A stretch of 8,928 nt of DNA. It comes from Clostridiaceae bacterium (GTDB lineage Bacteria; Bacillota_A; Clostridia; Clostridiales; Clostridiaceae). This document shows positions 1-6,361 of the stretch, one piece after another. Under the pieces are notes generated by a model. The model saw only the letters and a program-made list of their open reading frames with translations. It did no database searches and was not told the origin of the DNA. Positions within the stretch are counted from its first letter, which is position 1; the number at the start of each line of letters is the position of its first letter. The position numbers and the translations under genes are program-made. Location of the stretch: assembly GCA_029256485.1 (NCBI GenBank), contig JAQSXU010000132.1, positions 1 through 8,928 on the forward strand, read 5' to 3'.

Positions 1-963
1 ATCCTGGCGAAGTATACTTCTTAATCCCTCAGCAAAGGTTAATTTAGCCTTTTGATTTACATTTACCTGGTTGATACCTTCCATTGTATATTCCACAGGA
101 TCTTCAATAGTTATAATATTTTTCTTCACCTTGTCAATTTCATTTAACATGGCATATAAAGTAGTTGATTTTCCGCTTCCTGTGGGCCCTGTAAGAAGTA
201 TAATACCATTTGAAGCCTTTAAAATATTGCGAATAGTATTAACTGCTTTTTCACTAAAGCCTAGATTATTTAATGATATTAAATCCTTTGATTTATATAA
301 AATTCTTATTACAATTTTTTCACCATAAACTGTTGGTAAAGTGGATACTCTTAAGTCTAAAAATTGCTTATTGCTTTTATATGATATTTTTCCATCCTGG
401 GGCAGTCTTTTTTCACTTATATTTATGTTTGCCAGCACCTTTATACGTGTACACACCAATGGATATATATTTAAAGGTACTTTCAGTATTTCATAGAGTA
501 TTCCATCAACTCTATATCTTATAAATGCAAACTTTTCGTATGGCTCTATATGAATGTCACTTGCATTCTTTTGAATTGCTAAATTGATTATTGAATCTGT
601 GAGATCAATAGAAGGGAAACTATTTATATTGTATTTTTTATTTGGATCATCATTTGATTCTTCGTTTAAATATTGAGAAGATAGGTTTTCAATTGCAATA
701 TTAACTTTGCCTTTTTCGTAAACTTCATTAATGGCGTTAAAGATTTGATCTGGATCCGCATAAAAAATTTCTATTTCTCCGCCATAAATAAACTTTAATT
801 CATCTAAGTTAACAACTTTATATGTCCTATCAGCAGCAACTTGAAGTACTCCCTGGTGGATATTAAATGGTATCAGCTTATGTTTAAGGCAAAAATTCAT
901 GGGTATTGTTTTTAATGCTTTACTCATAAATGCAACAGAATCTAAATCAATGGACTTAATCAT
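1..963 (-). CDS. pilB: Type IV pilus / type II secretion assembly ATPase (PilB/GspE family), 3'-truncated by window edge
   Basis: Cytoplasmic hexameric ATPase that powers pilin or pseudopilin polymerisation. The frame is open from ATG at 961-963 to the window edge and gives 321 residues. About residues 15-85 form a single short GspE_N/MshEN-like domain (IP..., LQVAADR, AINEVYEK). The core follows: ASDIHIEP at 134-141, RYRVDGILYE at 149-158, Walker A GPTGSGKST at 259-267 and the Asp-box TIEDPVEY at 285-292. The window ends in ILRQD, just before the expected Walker B. Known family members run to about 550-570 residues, so roughly 240 are missing. A GGGGGTGA ribosome site (972-978) supports this start. 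The N-terminal domain argues against the shorter ComGA type. PilB versus GspE cannot be settled without the downstream genes, which lie outside the window. Confidence 0.9.
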   Translation of the reverse strand, partial: MIKSIDLDSVAFMSKALKTIPMNFCLKHKLIPFNIHQGVLQVAADRTYKVVNLDELKFIYGGEIEIFYADPDQIFNAINEVYEKGKVNIAIENLSSQYLNEESNDDPNKKYNINSFPSIDLTDSIINLAIQKNASDIHIEPYEKFAFIRYRVDGILYEILKVPLNIYPLVCTRIKVLANINISEKRLPQDGKISYKSNKQFLDLRVSTLPTVYGEKIVIRILYKSKDLISLNNLGFSEKAVNTIRNILKASNGIILLTGPTGSGKSTTLYAMLNEIDKVKKNIITIEDPVEYTMEGINQVNVNQKAKLTFAEGLRSILRQD

Positions 964-1054
964 TTTGCTCTCACCCCCATTTCTAAAATTTTTTGCATGC
1001 ATGCCTAAATTATGACCATCTATTTTACTTATATTCACTTCAAAAAAATTTTTA

Positions 1055-1101
1055 TAAAAAAGCTCTGCCATTGTAAATATAAATTACAATAACAGAGCTT
1101 T
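1055..1101 (-). terminator. Intrinsic terminator after the beta-propeller lipoprotein gene
   Basis: A 9-bp outer stem (1059-1067 with 1093-1101, AAAGCTCTG/CAGAGCTTT) is followed by a 2x2 mismatch, then a 7-bp inner stem (1070-1076 with 1084-1090) and a 7-nt loop. Read on the minus strand it is followed at once by TTTTTT (1060-1055) and a second T run. This is the expected layout for ending the dapF-lipoprotein transcript. On the plus strand the T run after the stem is poor, so it probably works in one direction. Confidence 0.8.
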
Positions 1102-1130
1102 ATTAATTAGCTTTATTTAATTTAAAACTT

Positions 1131-2219
1131 CTATTTAGAAGAAATAATAAGATACCTAGAAGAATGTGATGATATTAAATTGATGGAATTATCATTGATA
1201 TTATACATATATACGTCATATTTCGGATTATCTGAATTGTCAGATGTTCCAGAAAAATATACGCTTCCTTTACTGTCTGCTGAAATTCCACCATCTTTAT
1301 CAATTGCCTTTGGGAAATCATAATTCACCCTTTTACAAGTGTTGTCTTCAGCATTTACCTTATAGAGTCCCAATGTCCCGTATTTATCATGTGCTAATAG
1401 AAAAAATTCTTTGGTTACGGCATTATAAACTGAATCATATACATCAGATAAATTGTTGTCTATATCATTAACTTTTCCCGTGTTTTTATTATAATATGAT
1501 AAATTAGTATCATCTCCAAGCTTGGAAAAATATAAAATATTACCATGTTCCACAGTAAAAAAAGTACAATATCCACTAATTTTATCCAAATAAACTTCCT
1601 CTTTTTTATTGGTAAAATTATATTTATATATTTTATCTGAGTCAGCCTTTCCACCCTTTACTGCATAATATAGAAGATTATCTCCATCCAGCCATTCATA
1701 AAGTGTTCCTGAAACAAGAGAGTCTTTACTTATTCCCATTACTTTGTTATGTTTAATATCATAAATTTTTATTCCCTGGGCGCTTTCTACACTGTCCTTT
1801 CCAAAAGATCTGTAGCTAAGCATATTAGCATCAGGTGAAAGCTTTAAATTATCAGCATTATAAAAATTATTTAAAAGATAAACTTTATCATTTTTTTCAA
1901 CATATAGTTCTACATTATTTAATTCTTTTCCTTGAGATAAAACTTTAGTATAAGCCGTTACATTAGCAGTAATATTGTAGGCTAAATTCCATATATTTGA
2001 TGAACTTCCTACCCTTAAAACTCTATTATTTTCAAGCTTATTATAACTAATGTCACTACCATTAACTTCTAAAGCCATTATTTGTGATTTTGGAATAGAC
2101 AAACCTTGAAAGCTCTTCACTTGCTTACTAGTACTAGAACATCCATTTAGCAGCATTATAATCACTAAAAAAAATATTGTTAGCCATGTCCTTCTAATAG
2201 TCATAATTCGGATTTCCAT
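1131..2219 (-). CDS. Putative lipoprotein with beta-propeller-like repeats
   Basis: The function is unknown. The N-terminus is a lipoprotein signal: Arg-rich n-region, hydrophobic stretch 12-24 and lipobox LLNGC with Cys27, so the mature protein should be anchored on the outer face of the membrane. The rest shows repeated beta-hairpin units of the form hYxYNhxxxxxxxh at about 150-163 (IKIYDIKHNKVMGI), 197-210, 240-253, 285-298 and 336-349, plus a TolB-like LSPDANMLSYRS at 127-138. This suggests a TolB/WD40-like propeller. The start is uncertain. The ATG at 2219 lies only 1 nt after AGGAG. Met6 (ATG at 2204) forms a 4-bp ATGA overlap with the dapF stop but lies 16 nt from AGGAG. Either gives a good signal peptide, and both overlap dapF, suggesting translational coupling. 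A terminator follows at 1055-1101. Confidence 0.8.
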   Translation of the reverse strand: MEIRIMTIRRTWLTIFFLVIIMLLNGCSSTSKQVKSFQGLSIPKSQIMALEVNGSDISYNKLENNRVLRVGSSSNIWNLAYNITANVTAYTKVLSQGKELNNVELYVEKNDKVYLLNNFYNADNLKLSPDANMLSYRSFGKDSVESAQGIKIYDIKHNKVMGISKDSLVSGTLYEWLDGDNLLYYAVKGGKADSDKIYKYNFTNKKEEVYLDKISGYCTFFTVEHGNILYFSKLGDDTNLSYYNKNTGKVNDIDNNLSDVYDSVYNAVTKEFFLLAHDKYGTLGLYKVNAEDNTCKRVNYDFPKAIDKDGGISADSKGSVYFSGTSDNSDNPKYDVYMYNINDNSINLISSHSSRYLIISSK

Positions 2220-3028
2220 TCTCCTTCAAATGATACTTCTGCTGGGCCCGTCATTAGGACTCCATCTTTAGTGATCTCAATTATCAGCTTTCCGCCAGGC
2301 AATTCCACCTGTACCTTTTTATCAACTAGCCCAAGCTTGCTGCAGGCCAAAACAGAGGCACAACTTCCCGTTCCACATGCTAATGTAACTCCTGCCCCTC
2401 TTTCCCAGGTTTTTACTTTAACCTGATTTCTGCTTACAACCTGGCAGAAGTTAATATTAGACCCTTCAGGGAAAATATCCAGTTTTTCTAACTGTTTACC
2501 TTCTGTAACCTGATATTTATTAAAATTATTTATTATTACTGTATGTGGAACTCCCATTAATAAAGAATTTATTTTATACTCTTTTCCATTTATTAATATG
2601 CTTTTATTTACAATTTCGTCAATACTATTTGCAGGAATATCCTTAGGATTCCATGAAGGATTACCCATATTAATTGTCACATTTCTTACGTTATTATTAT
2701 CTAATTCTAAAAAAGCTTCCTTTATCCCATCTCCAGTTTCTATTTTTAAAGGATTCTTATTTATTATTCTCTTTTCAAAAACATACTTTGCAAAACACCT
2801 TATGCCATTACCACACATTGAAGCATAAGATCCATCCGAGTTTATAATTTCCATTAAAATATCTGCCTTTTCACTATTTCTTACAAATAAAATTCCATCT
2901 GCTCCAATTCCAAAATGTCTGTGGCATAATTTTTGTGCTATACTGCTTTGATTACTTTTGTATATATTCATAAAATCCTCAATAACGATAAAATCATTAC
3001 CATTACCTTGCATTTTTGTAAATCTCAT
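2201..3028 (-). CDS. dapF: Diaminopimelate epimerase
   Basis: Cytoplasmic, cofactor-independent enzyme that converts LL-diaminopimelate to meso-diaminopimelate, for lysine synthesis and peptidoglycan cross-links. At 275 residues it has the normal family length. Both halves of the two-domain fold are visible. The N-terminus is FTKMQGNGNDFIVIED. The first catalytic Cys72 is in MCGNGIRC (71-78), and the second, Cys218, is in GAGVTLACGTGSCAS (211-225). E209-R210 precedes the second motif, GVPH is at 159-162 and EGSNINF at 188-194. AAGGAGG lies 9 nt upstream of the ATG, so the start is secure. It is the first gene of a two-gene unit with the overlapping lipoprotein gene and is transcribed divergently from rqcH. 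I see no room for, or trace of, a lysine riboswitch in the 200-bp gap upstream. Confidence 0.97.
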   Translation of the reverse strand: MRFTKMQGNGNDFIVIEDFMNIYKSNQSSIAQKLCHRHFGIGADGILFVRNSEKADILMEIINSDGSYASMCGNGIRCFAKYVFEKRIINKNPLKIETGDGIKEAFLELDNNNVRNVTINMGNPSWNPKDIPANSIDEIVNKSILINGKEYKINSLLMGVPHTVIINNFNKYQVTEGKQLEKLDIFPEGSNINFCQVVSRNQVKVKTWERGAGVTLACGTGSCASVLACSKLGLVDKKVQVELPGGKLIIEITKDGVLMTGPAEVSFEGEWKSEL

Positions 3029-3073
3029 TAAATGGTCCCTCCTTAATTGTGCTGTTTTATAATTCGTCTATAA

Positions 3074-3095
3074 TGAAACAGTACCAGCTGTTTCA
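3074..3095. promoter_or_regulatory. Inverted repeat in the dapF-rqcH divergent promoter region
   Basis: Two perfect 8-nt arms, TGAAACAG (3074-3081) and CTGTTTCA (3088-3095), flank a 6-nt spacer. A third, imperfect copy (CTGTTTTAT) starts at 3052. The repeat lies directly after a perfect plus-strand TATAAT (3069-3074), which has a weak TTGTGC 16 nt upstream. It also lies where a dapF promoter would be expected on the other strand. The symmetry suits a dimeric repressor, but no regulator can be named. Confidence 0.4.
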
Positions 3096-3155
3096 CTAGC
3101 ATTAATTCAAAATAAGTGTACTACTGTTAAATACTAATATCAATAATAATATAGC

Positions 3156-3184
3156 TTTATTTTAGGAATTTTAAGTGATATACT
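3156..3184 (+). promoter_or_regulatory. Candidate rqcH promoter with extended -10
   Basis: TATACT at 3179-3184 is preceded by TG at 3176-3177 with one base between, which makes an extended -10. A weak TTTATT (3156-3161) lies 17 nt upstream. It is about 50 bp before the rqcH start. The TATAAT at 3069-3074 is an alternative that would give a longer leader. Confidence 0.4.
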
Positions 3185-3231
3185 ATTTCTAAAAGTCGGC
3201 GTAATTATTTTGCTAGAAAGGAATGATTTAC

Positions 3232-4977
3232 ATGCCATTAGATGGTGTATATATATATAATATCGTAAGAGAATTAAAAACTTTACTGGTAAATGGAAGG
3301 GTTGAAAAAGTAAATCAGCCGGAAAAAGATGAAATAGTATTAACTATTAAAAATCAAAGGATAACTTATAGATTACTTATAAGTTCCAGTCCTGTTTATC
3401 CAAAGATTCACATTACAAATAACATAAAGAAAAATCCATTAACTGCCCCTATGTTTTGTATGGTTTTAAGAAAATATTTAAATACGGCAAAAGTAGTTGA
3501 TATAAGACAGTTAGACTGTGACAGAGTGGTTTTTATTGATTTTGAGAGTACAGATGAATTTGGATTTAACAGTATATATACCTTAGCTATTGAAATTATG
3601 GGAAGACACAGTAACATATCACTAGTAAGAAGCAGAGATTCCATAATAATGGAATCAATTAAACATGTTACTCCTGAAATAAGCAGTGTACGTTCTATAT
3701 ATACTGGGCTTAAATATGATCTCCCTCCTTCTTCAACAAAGTTAAGTCCTCTGAATTATACTTATGAACAGCTGAATCAATATGTAATAGAAAATAATAT
3801 TAAATTTGAAAGCAACTTTTTTTCAAAGGTGTTTACTGGAGTTAGTACATTGTTTTCAAAGGAACTGGTTTATAGAATTAAAGAATCAGGAATTAATTTT
3901 GAATATACTGATTTAGATGAAATTAATATATTTATAGAAAAAGTATTTTTAGATATGAAAAATCATATTACATCCTTATGTTTATATTATGAAAATGATG
4001 AAGTAAAGGATTTTTATTGTTTTCCATTAGAATCAATAAAATATTCAAATATAAAGAAATATGATTCGCCTTCTAAATTAATAGAAGACTTTTACTTTGA
4101 AAAAGATAAGGCTGACAGATTAAAAAATAAAAGCTCTGATTTACAAAAATTACTTCATGTTAATATTGAAAGATGCGAAAAAAAGCTGCAGATTCTAAAT
4201 AACACCCTGGCGGATTGCTCTCATAGAGATAAATTTAAGCTTTATGGTGAACTGCTTACGGCAAATATATATTCTCTTAATGATAGAATGGATTCAGCTC
4301 AGGTTCAAAATTACTATAGTGAAAATTATGAATTAATAACAATACCATTAGAAAAAGGTAAGTCTCCATCAGAAAACATACAAAAGTATTATAAAAAATA
4401 TAATAAAATGAAAAAATCCGAGGAGGCAGCAGTTATTCAAATTCATGCAGCTGGAGATGAACTTAACTACCTTCAATCAGTACTGACAAATGTTAAAAAT
4501 GCAGAGGATTATGAATCAATTGATGAGATAAAGCGTGAACTAATTGAAACTGGCTACATAAAATTTAAAAAGAGCTCAAATATAAACAAGAAAATTTCTT
4601 CAAAGCCCTACCATTTTGTATCCAGCCATGGAACAGACATTTATGTTGGAAAAAATAATTTTCAAAATGATTATTTAACTTTAAAATTTGCTTCAAATAA
4701 GGATTTATGGTTTCACACAAAAAATATTCCTGGCTCCCATGTTATAGTAAAAAATATGGGTAATATAACCCCAGAAACTATTAATGAAGCTGCTGAATTA
4801 GCTGCATATTATAGTAAAGCTAAAGATTCATCCAAGGTACCTGTGGACTATACAGAAGTTAAAAATGTTCATAAGCCTAATGGAGCTAAACCGGGAATGG
4901 TAATCTACTATACTAATAAGACAGTATACGTAAATCCAAGTAACAAAGTTACTTTAAATAACAAAGACTTAGACTAA
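3232..4977 (+). CDS. rqcH: RqcH (NFACT family, Rqc2 homolog), ribosome quality-control alanine-tailing factor
   Basis: Family role: RqcH binds 50S subunits holding stalled peptidyl-tRNA, recruits tRNA-Ala and extends C-terminal alanine tails that mark the chain for degradation. Older annotations call it FbpA, fibronectin-binding. The start is taken at Met4 of the longest frame, because AAAGGA (3217-3222) sits 9 nt before this ATG but abuts the upstream ATG at 3223. This also gives the usual MxxDG N-terminus and 581 residues. NFACT-N spans about 1-200, with APMFCMVLRK (72-81), D97-R98 (the pair needed for tailing in Bacillus subtilis RqcH) and EIMGRHSN (121-128). A helical coiled-coil middle covers about 285-440. 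NFACT-R is at about 460-570, with DLWFHTKNIPGSHV (491-504). The final 10 or so residues are encoded by repeat-like sequence that continues past the stop. It is the only plus-strand gene here. Confidence 0.95.
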   Translation: MPLDGVYIYNIVRELKTLLVNGRVEKVNQPEKDEIVLTIKNQRITYRLLISSSPVYPKIHITNNIKKNPLTAPMFCMVLRKYLNTAKVVDIRQLDCDRVVFIDFESTDEFGFNSIYTLAIEIMGRHSNISLVRSRDSIIMESIKHVTPEISSVRSIYTGLKYDLPPSSTKLSPLNYTYEQLNQYVIENNIKFESNFFSKVFTGVSTLFSKELVYRIKESGINFEYTDLDEINIFIEKVFLDMKNHITSLCLYYENDEVKDFYCFPLESIKYSNIKKYDSPSKLIEDFYFEKDKADRLKNKSSDLQKLLHVNIERCEKKLQILNNTLADCSHRDKFKLYGELLTANIYSLNDRMDSAQVQNYYSENYELITIPLEKGKSPSENIQKYYKKYNKMKKSEEAAVIQIHAAGDELNYLQSVLTNVKNAEDYESIDEIKRELIETGYIKFKKSSNINKKISSKPYHFVSSHGTDIYVGKNNFQNDYLTLKFASNKDLWFHTKNIPGSHVIVKNMGNITPETINEAAELAAYYSKAKDSSKVPVDYTEVKNVHKPNGAKPGMVIYYTNKTVYVNPSNKVTLNNKDLD

Positions 4978-5037
4978 ATAACAAAGATTAAAGATCAAAT
5001 ATCAAATATTGAGGATTTTCTGCTTAGGCAGAAAATC
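4972..5037 (+). repeat. Heptad array plus hairpin at the rqcH 3' end (repeat copy A)
   Basis: Six consecutive 7-mers run from 4972: GACTAAA, TAACAAA, GATTAAA, GATCAAA, TATCAAA, TATTGAG. The rqcH stop codon (4975-4977) is inside the first. A perfect 10-bp hairpin follows (GATTTTCTGC 5014-5023, loop TTAG, GCAGAAAATC 5028-5037). Bases 5014-5035 match 8327-8348 at 20 of 22 positions, and CAAATATTGA (5003-5012) recurs exactly at 8285-8294. The hairpin may help end rqcH transcription, but no T run follows it, so it is not a classical terminator. Confidence 0.75.
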
Positions 5038-5257
5038 TACTAATTTAAAAGGGCTATGGGTAATCTATAATTTTTTTGATTTTAAACCGATTTATGGTTT
5101 AAGTATAGTTAATAAATTTTAAATATCCATAGAAATTACTAACGGTTTTGCCCCTGGGCAAAGCTCTTGGTCCTATTTCCATATAAATGAAATGCAAATT
5201 ATTTAATAGTGAAAATTTTGAAACCAACTTAGAAATCTGGGACTTGTAAAGCAATAT
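5038..5257. other. Non-coding gap between convergent rqcH and the small membrane gene, with two further palindromes
   Basis: I see no credible gene here. A 7-bp inverted repeat, TTAAACC (5082-5088) and GGTTTAA (5096-5102), has a 7-nt loop. A second hairpin, GTTTTGCC/GGCAAAGC with one G-T pair (5145-5152 with 5157-5164), matches the 8296-8314 hairpin at 17 of 19 bases. Neither is followed by a clear T run on either strand. Bases 5165-5257 show nothing recognisable. Confidence 0.55.
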
Positions 5258-5482
5258 TTATTTAAATCTACCTTCTTGTTTTTTCATAACATTCTTCATA
5301 TATTCATTAAAGTTGGTATATGAATATAGAAAACTAAGAAATAAACTTGGGATAAAAATTACAAGAATTGTAACTTTGTAAGTTATATTATGATGATTTG
5401 CCACCCATGTAAAAAGTAATAATACAATAACGTTGATTACAAAATTAGTAATAAATTTCTTGTTATTTTCTTTTGAAAACAT
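5258..5482 (-). CDS. Small two-helix membrane protein, unknown function
   Basis: 74 residues, not recognised. The start is placed at the ATG at 5480-5482 because AAGGAG (5491-5496) lies 8 nt upstream; a longer frame to 5530 has no such site. The protein has a short charged N-terminus (MFSKENNKKF), a first membrane segment at about 12-28, a short polar turn (NHHNITYK), a second segment at about 37-55 and a basic C-terminal tail (MKNVMKKQEGRFK). The layout suggests a hairpin in the cytoplasmic membrane with both ends inside. It is probably the last gene of the unit that starts with the I42-like lipoprotein gene at 6238. No strong terminator follows on the minus strand. Confidence 0.65.
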   Translation of the reverse strand: MFSKENNKKFITNFVINVIVLLLFTWVANHHNITYKVTILVIFIPSLFLSFLYSYTNFNEYMKNVMKKQEGRFK

Positions 5483-5519
5483 AAAAACCACTCCTTCATA
5501 TGCAAATTGAGAAATAAAA

Positions 5520-5627
5520 TTATATAACATTTAACTTTATTAAAACCCAAGCAGCAAATAATATCATACCAAGTGCTACCCCAAAAGCAATTGCAACTGA
5601 ACTTATGAAAATAACAGAATAAATCAA
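5520..5627 (-). CDS. Possible very small hydrophobic ORF (35 codons, TTG start) or gene remnant
   Basis: On the minus strand, between the I42-like lipoprotein gene and the two-helix membrane gene, a frame is open from a TAG just upstream to TAA at 5520-5522. From TTG at 5625-5627 it encodes 35 residues that are almost entirely one membrane helix, including SSVAIAFGVALGMILFAAW, followed by a short LIKLNVI tail. In-frame sequence extends upstream with IKIVIKYKFIKI, giving up to about 47 codons, but has no ATG or GTG. No good ribosome site precedes the TTG. The composition looks protein-like rather than random, but translation is unproven; it could be the decayed end of a longer membrane gene. 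Confidence 0.3.
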   Translation of the reverse strand: MIYSVIFISSVAIAFGVALGMILFAAWVLIKLNVI

Positions 5628-5659
5628 TATTTTTATAAACTTATACTTAATTACGATTT

Positions 5660-6238
5660 TTATCTATTCTTCAATTTTAATATTAAAAGTAATTTGAAAA
5701 AGTCATTTTCTTGCCCTGTTTGGTGTTCATACCTCATAACTAATTTCTCGTTCCCAGATTTTAAAGGTTTAAAGTAGAAGTTCTGCCTATCATAATTTTC
5801 ACCTGTTGTACCTTTAGATGATTTTGACATAGGTATATCAATCCAAGAACGATCTTCAAAGTGAATTATTCCATTATCAATACTATTTTTAATATTCCAT
5901 GTATAGGTTATTGTGCGATTTGCAGGAAGCGATACAATAAAAAAAGAACCTTTAGGTATGCTCACATCTACTGCCCCATCTTTATCTACTAAATATTGAT
6001 TTATTGTTGCATTTTTAGACTGGTAGGTAATAACTGCAACATATCGCTTATCTGTATTAGTGGAATATGAATATCTTTGTTTGCTTAATGTTTTGTCAAC
6101 ATTGTTGAGGTCAGAAATCTTAAAGTTATAGTTCAGTAATTTACTGTTCTGCTCGTCTAAAAGTACGTTTTGCGAACACCCCGTTGTAAACACCAAAAGC
6201 ACAATCAATAAACCTAAAATACTTTTTTTAAAACTCAT
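5660..6238 (-). CDS. Lipoprotein with a divergent chagasin-like (peptidase inhibitor I42) domain
   Basis: 192 residues. The signal peptide has KK at 4-5, a hydrophobic core at 7-18 and lipobox TTGC with Cys21, so the protein should be anchored outside the membrane. About residues 91-190 resemble the I42 inhibitor fold, whose loops block papain-like cysteine proteases: VSIPKGSFFIVSLPANRT leads into N107-RTITYTW where the family has NPTTGYxW; GTTGEN (143-148) stands where GxGG is expected, followed by FYFKPLKSGNEKLVMRY like the family's FxFKxLKxGxxxLxxxY; the last strand is FKLLLILKLK. The Pro and Gly of the first loop and the RPW-type third loop are not conserved, so activity is doubtful. AGGGGG lies 6 nt before the ATG, and a promoter sits at 6275-6303. 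The linker 25-90 is unrecognised. Confidence 0.7.
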   Translation of the reverse strand: MSFKKSILGLLIVLLVFTTGCSQNVLLDEQNSKLLNYNFKISDLNNVDKTLSKQRYSYSTNTDKRYVAVITYQSKNATINQYLVDKDGAVDVSIPKGSFFIVSLPANRTITYTWNIKNSIDNGIIHFEDRSWIDIPMSKSSKGTTGENYDRQNFYFKPLKSGNEKLVMRYEHQTGQENDFFKLLLILKLKNR

Positions 6239-6274
6239 AAATATCCCCCTATAATAAAATATCCCATTTACTTT

Positions 6275-6303
6275 ATTATACGGTATATTGTGTAAATATT
6301 GAA
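6275..6303 (-). promoter_or_regulatory. Promoter of the I42-like lipoprotein gene
   Basis: Read on the minus strand, a perfect TATAAT (6275-6280) has TTCAAT (6298-6303) 17 nt upstream, a half-match to the -35 consensus. It lies about 37 bp before the start codon. An 8-bp inverted repeat (ATAATAAA 6251-6258 and TTTATTAT 6272-6279) overlaps the -10; it may be an operator or only AT-rich chance. Confidence 0.5.
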
Positions 6304-6306
6304 ATA

Positions 6307-6361
6307 AGGAAGTTTTTCTGTAAGAAAAACTTCCTCATTTGATCTTTATTCTTTATTCTTT
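6307..6361 (-). repeat. Heptad array plus hairpin at the methyltransferase gene 3' end (repeat copy C)
   Basis: Read on the minus strand, three AATAAAG-type 7-mers end the coding region, then comes ATCAAATGA, then a perfect 13-bp hairpin (6323-6335 with 6307-6319, AGGAAGTTTTTCT type, 3-nt loop). The stop codon (6353-6355) lies inside the heptads, which also encode the last residues INKE. The layout equals copies A and B, but the hairpin sequence is unrelated. The strong stem may act as a terminator; only a weak T-rich stretch follows. Confidence 0.7.

Noticed and set aside
71..524. Two plus-strand ORFs of 83-85 codons
   Set aside because: They lie antisense inside the PilB/GspE reading frame, which has Walker A and Asp-box motifs; their translations show no family features.
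995..1004. Perfect 10-bp palindrome GCATGCATGC upstream of the pilus ATPase gene
   Set aside because: It is short and alternating, has no paired promoter element at a sensible distance, and is easily due to chance.
1244..1654. Short ORFs on both strands inside the lipoprotein gene
   Set aside because: Out-of-frame shadows of the beta-propeller lipoprotein, with low-complexity AT-driven sequences.
3029..3222. Lysine riboswitch upstream of dapF
   Set aside because: The dapF leader available is too short and no multi-stem lysine-aptamer-like structure is visible.
2598..3644. Plus-strand ORF within dapF and minus-strand ORF within rqcH
   Set aside because: Both are antisense to well-identified genes with catalytic motifs in frame.
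4972..5037. CRISPR-like array or coding tandem repeat
   Set aside because: Units are 7 nt with no spacers; there are no cas genes.
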